NCBI GenBank assembly: GCA_029378245.1
Contig: JARKIF010000237.1
Location: 1-45,511, forward strand
Length of the DNA stretch: 45,511 nt
Direction: 5' to 3'
From: Roridomyces roridus
Taxonomy: Eukaryota; Basidiomycota; Agaricomycetes; Agaricales; Mycenaceae
The notes under the pieces are model-generated. The model made no database searches, had not been told where the DNA came from, and saw only the letters and a list, made by a program, of their open reading frames with translations. This document shows, piece by piece, positions 22,652 to 31,648 of this stretch. Numbering within the stretch: the stretch's first letter is position 1; each line of letters begins with the position of its first letter. Made by a program: the position numbers and the translations under genes.

Positions 22652-24358
22652 TTACGAGGCAGCAGCGGCTGCCTGGTTCTTAAGAATCAGGGCATTAATG
22701 TCGTTCATATCGTCGTCGTCCGAGCCTTCGTCGTCAAAGTCGCCGGAGCCGAAGATGCCGCTGGGATGGAATGGGAAGATATGCAGAAAGCCGGCGAGAG
22801 ACGTACGTCTGGAACCATTCGAGGGTCTCGACAACCCAATCCGATGTCGGGTTGGTCTCGAAGAGCTTGACCACGTTGTCGAAAAGAGTCACGTAACTGT
22901 ATTTGCGATCCTTGGTCGTCCAGTTGTGGCTAGAAAGCATGGTGCGAGCCTGCTTATGCATCAGCGGCGAACAAAGGAGAGTCCAGTGACTTGCCTGGCA
23001 GCAGGCGTAGGCGACCCATCGTCCCGTAACTTGACGCGCGCCGAGGGCTCTTGCATGCCCTGTCTTCGGGGTGCCATCGTCGGGGCCCTTGAGAGCGGAA
23101 TCTGGCGTTGTCCAAATATGACGTAGGATCTGCACACGAGGTCAGTCTGAGATTGGAAGAACATGGGGAAACATGCGCGGAGGAGTAACTCGCTCCTGAA
23201 GAGTCCGAGCTGTGGGTTGTTGGGATCGTAGATGAAGTCCAGCGAAGGGTAGAAACAACACGGGTATTGCGCAGCCGTCAGGGTAATACTGCCGTCCAGC
23301 AGTCCCTTGCGCATGCTAGCAGCGCGCAGGAGATCAGAACAGGCGCATATATGATACCGTTAGAAGACGCACTTCTCAGCCTCGATGGTCGGTTGAGGGA
23401 TCGCCTGGCTAGCATCTTGACCGTTTGTTGCTTCCTCGCCGTCCGTCGCGTGTTGACCGTTCGTCGCTTCCTCGCCGTCCGTCGCGTCCTGACCGTCCAT
23501 TGCTTCCTGACCTTCCGTCGCCTTCGGAACCTCCACACTGCAGAGAATCATGGCCATCGGAGGGGGTACGAGGAAAAGGCGAATTTGGGGGTGTTTGAGC
23601 CCGCGATCCGACTTGTCGGAGAGCTCACCAAACGGTGGGTTGAAGAAGGGGAGATGGGGAGGAAGGGCGTATATGGTCTTCTTCTTTAAACCAGCAGTAT
23701 CTCCTTGTCGGGACGCATGGGCGGCTTCACGAAACTGAAGCAAGAATGAGTTTAGAGGAAAGAAGCAGAGTGTGTATGTGACGCACCACTTTTACAATAC
23801 GCTTCCACTCAGCATCGTCTTTATAAAATTCGCGCAGGACGTCCACGGAGTCGGGCCAGATAGTTATCATCTTGTTAAACGCGTCCCCGTAGAGTTTGGC
23901 CTCGTCGAGCTCCCTGAGGCAAGATGACGAGGCGGGTAAGAGAAAAGAAAGATAGATGACGTACTGCGCAGAGGGAGCTGGCATGGCATTGGCCGCGTCG
24001 CCCGACGGCTGAGGCGCAGGCCAGTGAGCGAGCGCGCCGTAATGGAGTACTAAGCCGAGATCGAGGAAGGGATGCACACCGCGCGCGAAGAACTTGGGTA
24101 GGGCGAGGAGCTTGTCGGAGGATGACTTCGTCTCGCTGTGAACGCGTCAGCGAATGAGGACATGAAGGATGGACAGTGCACTCACAGACTGTCGCGTTTC
24201 GAACGCTTGCGCTTCTCGTTAGGGTCTGGCAGTCGCCCCAGCGACGCGACTATCTCGTCGAATTTCCATTTGGCGTTGGTTGGAGGAGGGTCAGAGGATG
24301 AAGAGGAGGCGGGTGAGGGAGGAGAATGAGAAGGAGCGGAAGGGCCAGAGGAAGGCAT
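22652..24358 (-). CDS. DUF6698-type protein carried inside the Plavaka element
   Basis: Eight exons: 24186-24358, 23965-24135, 23787-23913, 23373-23734, 23177-23315, 22995-23129, 22807-22949 and 22652-22760, giving 452 aa with consistent phases. Characteristic segments are ALPKFFARGVHPFLDLGLVL, FNKMITIWPDSVDVLREFY, PPHLPFFNPPFGELSDKSDR, GSITLTAAQYPCCFYPSLDF and GLFRSELLLRILRHIWTTP, then ARTMLSSHNWTTKDRKYSY and DWVVETLEWFQTGIFGSG. The assignment to DUF6698, a family expanded in Agaricomycetes, is from memory of this pattern; the molecular function is unknown. Two introns use GC donors (GCAAGT at 22989-22994 and GCATGT at 23171-23176). It shares strand and element with the transposase, so an accessory role in transposition is inferred. 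An internal minisatellite lies in exon 4. Confidence 0.7.
23410..23520 (-). repeat. Coding minisatellite in the DUF6698 gene
   Basis: About six degenerate 18-nt units encode repeats of the type (D/N)G(E/Q)(E/D)AT, as in DGEEATNGQ. The tract is in frame, so copy-number change would only alter an acidic linker. Confidence 0.8.
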
Positions 24359-24545
24359 GGTGGTGGTCAAGAACAAGTCGCGCTCTTGATGCGCTTCGGA
24401 TTTTAAAGTCCGCGACGCGTCACACAAACAAACAAAAAGACGCCCAATTGCGCGTTCTCGCGTCCCAAGGCAACAGGAAATTCGGAAAACTCATTCAAAA
24501 CATTCTGATCTTCGTAGAAAGAATACTACCTAACATATGTGTGCC

Positions 24546-27500
24546 TCAAAAGGCATCGTATCCAACTGAATCAAGAAAATCCTCGTCAGTTTGCTCCGTT
24601 CCAGGCGCGATGTTGCCTTCCTCCTCCTCATCGGCGGGTCCCACTCCATCTCCATCCTCTTCATCCTCCTCCTCTTCGTCCTGAGGAACCTCGCCATCCT
24701 CGCTTTCAGCGTCCGACTTTGCTTCATCCTCAGGCTCCACCCCATCTGGCGTCAAACTCAAGTCAATCGTAGTATCCTCCTCAGGACGGTCGACATCCAT
24801 GCGCTCTTCGCCTTCGGGTGTCGTTTGCAATGTCCCCGTCTTGCGAGTTTTATGGCCAACTGACCCGTCGCCAGAGTAGCGCATAAACATATCGCGGTCT
24901 ACAAAACTGACAAGATATTCAGTACAAGGCAAATGTATGAATGCCCAACTTACTGATTGACGTAGTAGAAATGATAGTCTTCGTCGTTTTCGGAGTCGAA
25001 ATGGCGTCCAAACGGAGAGGGACCAAGAAGATCTTTGGTCCGTCCGTAGTGAAAAGCTGGAATTAGATGGACAGCCCGGATGACCTCGGCTGGGTCTAGG
25101 AATCCAAATGCACCACTGTCGGGTTCAGAGGCGTCAATGAACCCGACACGATGGAGTCGTTTCTGGTTCCATCCCCCAGGGAAGTCCATATCTCGTCCAA
25201 ACCACCGAACCCAAAGGAATTCCATCCGGTGAGTTTTGTATTTATTCAGTGATTTCTCTCCGATGTGGCGCACATCCGCGTGAAAGATGCCGAGGATGCG
25301 GCCATACCAGTACGGATGGGCGGAGGCTTCGTCCTCTTCTTCATGTGCAGCGACAATAAAATCAGGGCGAGTGCGGGGATTGAGGGTGTCCTCGTCACGG
25401 CGAAGGTCGTAGGAAGTGTAGTTGATGCGGAGGAAGCAGTGGGTGTACAGTCTGTCCTTCGTGATGACTACATCGGAGAGATCCTGCTCGGAGAATTTTG
25501 TTTCGTCGCCATCGTAGGCTTGGTCCAGGAGACGACCAAGCAAATGAGTTTTCAAGTCGTTCAGAAAGTTCTGCTTCAGCGTGAGTTACGAGGAATTCAG
25601 GGGAAAAACCGTATCACCTTGAGCGCGGGGTCGTTTGGATTTTCTGCAGGCCAATCCAGAGCATGGAGCCAGGTCTTCCTTGACTCCGAAATGTGGTGAT
25701 GCTGTCGAGGAGGAGTACGTGGTAGGGCATCCTCCTCGGGGGCGAGCACGTTCTTGGACTTCTTTTTGGCAGAGGAGTCGGCGGGGGATTGTGAATCGGA
25801 TTCGTTTTGACCTGTGGCATCCTGCAATTCTTTTCGGGCTGCCGCATCCTGGATGTTCCTCTGGACTGCCCTTAGAAGCCGTTGGCGACGCTCGTGAGCA
25901 GCAATTTGCCGCTCAAACTGACGCTTGTTCGTTCGGGCATAGAGTCGTTTCACCAGTCGGTGCGCAAGCTCGCCCTGGAAGTGAATTGATCAACAGCTGC
26001 ATTTGTAACAAGAGACTGCTCAGTGCTTACGATCTGCGTCGAATACGAATCAGTTGTTCCGACCTCCACGATCGTATCAGCATAGTCACCCAGCGAATGC
26101 CATTTATAGGTTGCAAGGTTCCACTCCTTTCGTTTCTTGGAATTGGAGGCGGCATTGGAGGTGCTGGGCACGGGAGCGCCAGCTGCAGCTGTCTTCTTGG
26201 CTTGGCGTCGAGCACGTCGTTTGAACTCCCCGGGCAATTCATAAGTGACATATTCTTTGCAAGTGGACTCTGCAAACTTCCGCGCGCGCGTACCGAGCTC
26301 GGTAGTGACGTTGCGGAAGGACCCAATAGTTGAATCGGTGTGTAGACGGAGTTTGGCGTACGCATGCCATGTTACAAAGGTGAATATCAAGGTGAGGACG
26401 ATGGTGTTGTGCGGTTCGGGGAGAAGGCCTTCAAAAACAGGCAGCGCGCACTAGGAATATCGTGAGCAAAACTCGAACTTGAACAAAAGAGGTATTTACC
26501 TGAAGCAAGTCTTCAAAATCTCTGGCCGCCATCTTCTTCATCTCTGAAGCGTTGGCATGGAATCTCCGGATCGTGCTGCGACCAAAGACAGGTATTTTGC
26601 GGAATCTATAAAGATATAAACACAGATATAACTGAGACGGAATGTATTACCTGTCATCCAAGATAGAGAGATTGAGAGGATTCACGGCTTCGACAATTCG
26701 AAGAAGGTGGGTAAATAAAGACTTCCATCCACCGAGTTCAACTTCGTGCAAAAGGTCGGGTACAAACATGGTGAAATAATCAAAGCCGTGCTGGGCGAGC
26801 TTAGAAAAGGCATTCTGATAACATGTGAGCCACGTGGAATGCGATGAACGGCAAAGATGACCTTTGTAGGAACCCAGGAGAACTTCTTCAGCAACCGGTT
26901 TACCGCAGAACCGCCGACAAGGTACCCTAGTGAATAGATCCAGCGACGAGCCGTTTCAACAACCTTGCGATGCCAGACACTGTCGGAACGTTGTTTTTGC
27001 CGACGTTTCCTGTCGTCCTGTGTTCCCATTTCTGGTATCTGTGACTTTTGCATGGTGCACCGCGGGCATGGGCACCCGCCGAAATATCTAATGGTAGCCA
27101 ACAGCACCCTAAAAGAAATTAAGACTCTTGTGAACAGTCCCAGGATTGGAGCGGACTCACTTTTCTGGGTAATCAGCGCCGTACGTCATGAAACGAGGGA
27201 AAACCAGGCGTTCAATCCCATCATAGCACTTGACGACGATTCCGTGCACATACGCGTGAATGAATTCGTCTGTCAGTAGGAGATCCCAACATCCATGCAT
27301 CAATTCTCGTTTGAGGTGCGCCATCACGTCCGTCGAAGGTGCCACGCCAAATGTGAGCTTGTAAAAGTCTTTGATTGTGTCCGGAAGCTATTGATTGTGA
27401 GACGGAGGATGCCGAGGTCCACACCATGCTCACCGATGGAAAATAGGCTTGATGGTGTACTGCGTTTGCGGTGGGTTTCCCGCGGATGTATTTCGTGAGA

Positions 27501-28786
27501 TTGCCGAAAAGGGAATACAGGGGCCAAAGGGAAGCGTTGCCGAAATTTGCCAGATGGGTGGAGTCGGACCAAAACATGTAGGCCGCGATCACGGTCTCGA
27601 GGCGAGGTGTATGAGTTTGCGGGAGCTCCATGTGTGCGCGGAGCATCCGGTCGGAGGTGAAAACCTCGCCGTACATCACTTCGTGTCCATCAGGAAGAGG
27701 AGGGAGACCGTTTTTATCGAGAGGGGTGGTCGGGGATGTATCAGGGCGAGGATTATCGGGGTCATGCAGCGGGTCCCACCGGTACTCGAAGGGAGTGAGA
27801 TGCACTTGCTCAAACTCGGGGCCCTGAAAAACCTCCTTCATGACGTCGAGAAGATCCCGGTAAAGTAACCCTGGAACCTCAAAGACGGCTGCATCTTTTT
27901 CCGCCACAGCGACCTTTGGAGCAGGAACCTTGATCTTGATCGTCGCCGTTTTCCAGCCATCTGGAACTGCTGGGTCCTGCATTACAGCATCATCCAGCCG
28001 TTTATTCTCCCGAGCGGCACTAAAGTCCCGCAGGTGCTCGCGGTCAAAGTCGTCGGCGAGGATGACATTGTGGACGAGGGCATCGAGATTGCTGGTGGAG
28101 TTGATACTCGATCCCAGATGGCACCATATCATCAGCCTCGCAACGGTGGAACTGAGGAATGGGTAAAATGGGTCTCGTGAAGCGGGGGCAATCGGATTTT
28201 TGGCCGAATAAAGGATTTTGGAGGAGTTACATAGATCGTCAATGGAGACATCTTCGTCTGGGTCGTGCGTTGGGGCGTGTGGATAAACCTTGTACACGCC
28301 GTAACCATTGGGCGCCGTTTTCACCCATTTTGGGGGAGGAGATGGAGGTGTGTCGTCTGTGGTCGTTGCGGGTGCTGGAGGTGTCTCTATAATCGACGGT
28401 GGAGGGTCGGGGGCCTCATCCCTGTATCGCGCGGGTTTGCGAATTTTTCGCAGAGGGAGACCGCCACGACGAGGCGGGGGTGGAGGGCTCGGTGGAGAAA
28501 TGATGGGAGAAGGAGGGCGGTTCTCGGGCTAATCGCAGAACAAATGTTAAAGAATGAGAGACGAAACTTGCCGAGTAAATCTACTTACCGCCGGCATTTG
28601 AATATCTTCATCGGGTAGGGGATCGAGAGGTGGGGCTGCTGCTGCTGCTGCTGCGGCAGATTCAACAGCAATAATATTGTTCACCACCTGCGTTCGTCTA
28701 GCAAGAATAGTGGGGCATTTGGTGCGATGGAATGAGAGCCCCGTTGTATTGGAAAAGGTCCTCTGGCAGGCAGTGCATTTTGGCAT
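24546..28786 (-). CDS. Plavaka transposase
   Basis: Ten exons: 28589-28786, 27434-28528, 27161-27387, 26862-27108, 26651-26814, 26500-26605, 26031-26450, 25618-25974, 24954-25570 and 24546-24906, giving 1,263 aa with every phase consistent. An N-terminal zinc-finger-like motif is MPKCTACQRTFSNTTGLSFH (residues 1-20, then RTKCP). Next come an Ala run and a Pro-rich linker, then the Plavaka signature NGYGVYKVYPHAPTHDPDED. Candidate RNase-H-like DDE residues are Asp ~388 (FWSDSTHLANFGNASLW), Asp ~503 (YGADYPEKVLLATIRYFGG, followed by the Cys cluster CPCPRC) and Glu ~613 (VPDLLHEVELGGWKSLFTHL). Residues after 1,140 are mostly acidic. These catalytic positions are inferred from context, not from a structure. 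The frame is fully open, so the protein could be active. The start is 334 bp from the right terminus. Confidence 0.92.
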
Positions 28787-28944
28787 AATAAATAGGAAAA
28801 ACACGAGAAGGAGGGCGAAGGCGAGTCTCATGCACGAGGTCGAGTGAAATTGAGCGGGGAGGCTCGCAATGGTCAAATGATGGTGGTGGCGAGAAACGAG
28901 TGTGGCTGAGACGGTTTTCCGTCAAGTACAAGGTCGAATGGTAT

Positions 28945-29110
28945 TGAGGCTGGAGGCACCTGAAGAGTGCCTTAGTAGTTGTGCGTTAGCCTTGACGCGG
29001 CTGGATCAGGGAGCAGCTAGGCTGAAAGCGCCTGTTAAGCGCCTTGCGTGACGCGTTCAGGCCTGGACCGGCTTGGCAAGGTCACGCGGGCCTTAACAGC
29101 TTCCGACCCT
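28945..29110. repeat. Right subterminal hairpin array
   Basis: Carries CTGTTAAG at 29032-29039 and CTTAACAG at 29092-29099, the same octamer as at the left end. Hairpins include AGGCAC/GTGCCT (around 28955-28972) and GCGTGAC/GTCACGC flanking a CAGGCCTG palindrome (around 29046-29088). Confidence 0.75.
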
Positions 29111-29120
29111 TTTGGTGATG
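29089..29120 (-). repeat. Right terminal inverted repeat
   Basis: The reverse complement starts CATCACCAAAAGGG and has CTGTTA exactly 21 nt from its end, matching the left terminus at 21767. Confidence 0.8.
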
Positions 29121-29540
29121 CTTGACCTCTGCCATGGCCGACTCGGAGTTCTGCGCAAGCTCATTATTGAGATGCAAACCCTAGTCGGCAAACGGCTGGT
29201 CAAGGCAGCTCTTCATGCAGTTCCCGGTTGCTATTCCTATTTGCCTCTAGTCATCCTCCAACCCAAAGTCGCGAAAGTCGCGCGAATTCGCAATCTGCCT
29301 GCACGCGACATTACCAGTGCAGCGGAAGTCATCCATGAATTCTTTGCCTATCTGCGTTCGGAATTGAGCATTACTCAAGTACAACTCGAAGATGAAGTTT
29401 GCTTTCTCGACGATCGTATACCCGAACGTTATCAGTATAATTACAGGCGCGTTCTCTCCAATCCTACAACCTTCAGCTCACTGGTATCATCACAAGCTGG
29501 AAGAGGCCAAAGCTTTCGAGTGGGAGGCCACCTAATCCGC
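29118..29540 (+). CDS. Unidentified gene immediately outside the Plavaka right end
   Basis: A 140-codon frame reads LRKLIIEMQTLVGKRLVKAALHAVPG…ARDITSAAEVIHEFFAYLRSELS…LEDEVCFLDDRIPERY, which looks like a folded alpha-helical protein but was not recognised. The first in-frame ATG (29118-29120) is part of the transposon end. A better-context start (CCATGGCC at 29133, MADSE) is in another frame and would join only if one base were missing near 29147 (TT for TTT). The distal end may also be off frame, since another frame there reads WYHHKLEEAKAFEWEAT. It probably was the divergent partner of UTP17 before the insertion. Confidence 0.4.
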
Positions 29541-29610
29541 TAGTGCAAGCCCTAATCTCTTCTTTCAGACGCGCGCGCGCGACTAGTTGGCGTATCAAAG
29601 CTCCGACAAG

Positions 29611-29690
29611 TTCTGGACGCGCTGGGCCGGGAAATACTACTGTAGGTTCAACGCCCGGGAGCAGGAGGAATCGATTCGAGTTGGAGGAGA
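29611..29690 (+). repeat. Dispersed ~80-bp repeat, copy 1
   Basis: Shares TTCTGGACG, GGGCCGGGAA, AGGTTCAACGCCCGGGAGC and ATCGATTCGAGTTGG with copy 2 at 31275-31357 in the same orientation, at about 80% identity by eye. It contains GGTTCAACGCC, a match to the Pol III B-box consensus GGTTCRANNCC. A CG dinucleotide run lies just upstream (about 29571-29583). Confidence 0.65.
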
Positions 29691-29899
29691 GGCAGTGAGG
29701 TATTTTGCCAGAGATAGTGGGTGGCATCGACCAGACGGTGGCTCATTCTTTCATGTACTATACACAAGAAAACGATCTAATTTTAACAAAACATCCAAGC
29801 AAGCAAGTGCACTTGCTTGCGCTGAGATTCACCATATGTTCCGACGGGATTTCTCCCTAGGTTTGAGCCAACCGATTTCCCTGTTATAGTATTAGAGGA

Positions 29900-30890
29900 A
29901 AGGGCCAGAAACTAAATGAAACACGCACCAAACCTCGAGCCTCCAAGGTGGCCCTGAAAGACTCGATCTCAGTGCGCTCGATACGGAAGTTGAGTTCCCA
30001 TTGCTCGTGTTGAGGCTCTGGATCGCAAATGCCCACCAGAGGTGTTTCCATGAGACTCAATGTCACCAGCAAAAGGCCGCTTCTGGATAGCGATTTTCTC
30101 CACAGCGTGGTAGGGGAGACGGTACGGGTAGACTAAGCCGTGCTGTGAACAGAGGTGAGCGAGAGCAAGTGCCCAACACTTACATTAGGATCCGGATGTT
30201 CATGTAGATAGTACGATTGTCGAGCCGAATCGGCGGTAAGATCGTGGGGCAAGGCGTATTGCTGCATCATCTGCCCGAAGAAGCTCTTGAAGGTTTGGCT
30301 GGTCCAGGGCAACCAAAGCGAGGAACATGTTTATCTGTAGAACATGACGAGAGATGGATGTCACTCAGGATTCGAACAAAGGAGCTGGCCGCTGTTTTGT
30401 CCCCTGCAATTCACGCGTTAGTCGGAAAGAGATCAAGTCGTCGAATCATGCACCTGGCCAGTCCGTTTCCACAAAGTCCTGAACCTTGCCTCAGTTTCAG
30501 TTTCAAAACCACTAAGAGTCCCACCCACAGTGGCCACAGAGACCACGTCTTTGATCGTAGCAGCCCAATCGGCCCTGGGGTTGCACGAATTCCGTGAAGA
30601 TTCGCTGGACGAGGCGAGTACAAAAGTCGAAACTCTGCACTGGCAGGGCACGAAAGAGGTAGGGGAGGTGGTAGAAGATCGTGTCGGCTATGAGCGATCC
30701 AGGCGGGCATGATTCAGAAGGCTGGGCAGTAGTTCAGAGCACAGCGATGAAGACGACAGACACACGACTTACAAGTGAGTCCACAAGGGACTTGGATTGC
30801 CGAGCAGCGTCTTGGACATGCGGTTGCTGATTTGCGACGCCCGCCAGAAGAAGGTCAGCAGCGTCCTGCATGGCGAGGGACTGGGGTATG
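29900..30890 (-). pseudogene. Unrecognised gene with unresolved frame breaks
   Basis: Several strongly coding-like minus-strand exons follow one another: QDAADLLLAGVANQQPHVQ (ending near 30774), DTIFYHLPYLFRALPVQSFD (from 30687), ADWAATIKDVVSVATVGGTL…WKRTGQ (to 30454), DKTAASSFVRILS (from 30403), FKSFFGQMMQQYALPHDLTA…HEHPDPN (to 30184) and HGLVYPYRLPYHAVEKIAIQ (from 30142). Donors and acceptors are good, but the frames cannot all be joined without one- or two-base changes. The family is not recognised. Either the sequence has local errors or the gene is decaying; the label is provisional. Confidence 0.45.
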
Positions 30891-31109
30891 GTTCGGAAGA
30901 GAGAGTAAAAGATCCGTCCATTGAATTGATCAGACGCAACTCTTGCGGTATTGCCACTTGTGTCAGGCACACAGAATTAAGCAGTTGTAGTCGGGCCAAA
31001 TGCACCACCAAAAAGTCCCAGCACGATTGCATGTGCCGTGGTGTAGACGAGCCGGAAGCATCACGGGCGGCTTCAGTTGCCGTATCTGATCCGTGACGCG
31101 GAACCAAAG

Positions 31110-31648
31110 TTGTTCAAACAAAGGTGCTTTGCCGCCGCAAATAGACTTGATGCCGAGGGGTGCGTCTCACAGCAAGTCCGGACCTCCTCCAGTGGCAGAG
31201 GCAACCAGCACGGGAGGTTCTTTGCTATGTAATACTTAGAAGCGACCAAATCGACATATTCTGTCAGTCACATATTCTGGACGGGCCGGGCCGGGAATTG
31301 CTCATACAGGTCGAACGCCGGAGAGCAGGAGTGAAATCGATTCGAATTGGGGCGAGACAGAGAGAGAGAGATAACGAGAGACAGTGCGAGTAGTGGGAGG
31401 CGGCAGGAGGCAGCATCACATGACACACAAACTAATGTAAACACAACATCAGTCGCCTCCCTCGCCTCGCGCTGGCTTGCACAGAGAACCCTGATATATT
31501 TCGCAAAGATTAAACACTATCTAGATGCTACAGCTACATTTGAGATCCATAAAATCCACATTTGGTGGGGTAAAACGCGCTAAAGCAACTGTTCTCCTCC
31601 TCCGCCGTTTCCCGTCTCGGCGTCTGTTCTCCTCCTCCGTGTCCTGCT
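31110..31648. other. Interval between the 30-kb gene and the F-box gene
   Basis: Holds repeat copy 2 (31275-31357), a short GA tract (about 31361-31373) and what should be the 3' region of the F-box gene. No gene was seen. Confidence 0.5.
31275..31357 (+). repeat. Dispersed ~80-bp repeat, copy 2
   Basis: Direct-orientation partner of 29611-29690, about 1.66 kb away. Here the B-box-like core is mutated (GGTCGAACGCC). The two copies bracket the disrupted gene at 29.9-30.9 kb. Confidence 0.65.

Larger units (their letters stand above)
21767..29120. mobile_element. Complete Plavaka-type (CACTA-like) DNA transposon, ~7.35 kb
   Basis: Both ends carry the same imperfect inverted sequence: left CATCACCAATAGTG…, right (reverse complement) CATCACCAAAAGGG…. 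In both, CTGTTA occurs exactly 21 nt from the terminus. Between them lie an intact Plavaka transposase gene and a DUF6698-type gene, both on the minus strand, plus hairpin-rich subterminal arrays. Only a 2-bp flanking duplication can be proposed (AT if the element starts at CACC, CT if it starts at CATC), so the exact boundary is uncertain by a few bases. All internal frames are open, which suggests a recent and possibly still active copy. Confidence 0.85.

Noticed and set aside
28631..28652. CTG/CAG trinucleotide run as a separate repeat feature
   Set aside because: It is simply the codons of the polyalanine stretch near the N-terminus of the transposase and needs no separate explanation.
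30350..30385. Possible tRNA T arm on the minus strand (GTTCGAATCC)
   Set aside because: The flanking bases do not form a T stem, no acceptor or anticodon arms are present, and the string lies inside a coding-like exon (SFVRILS).
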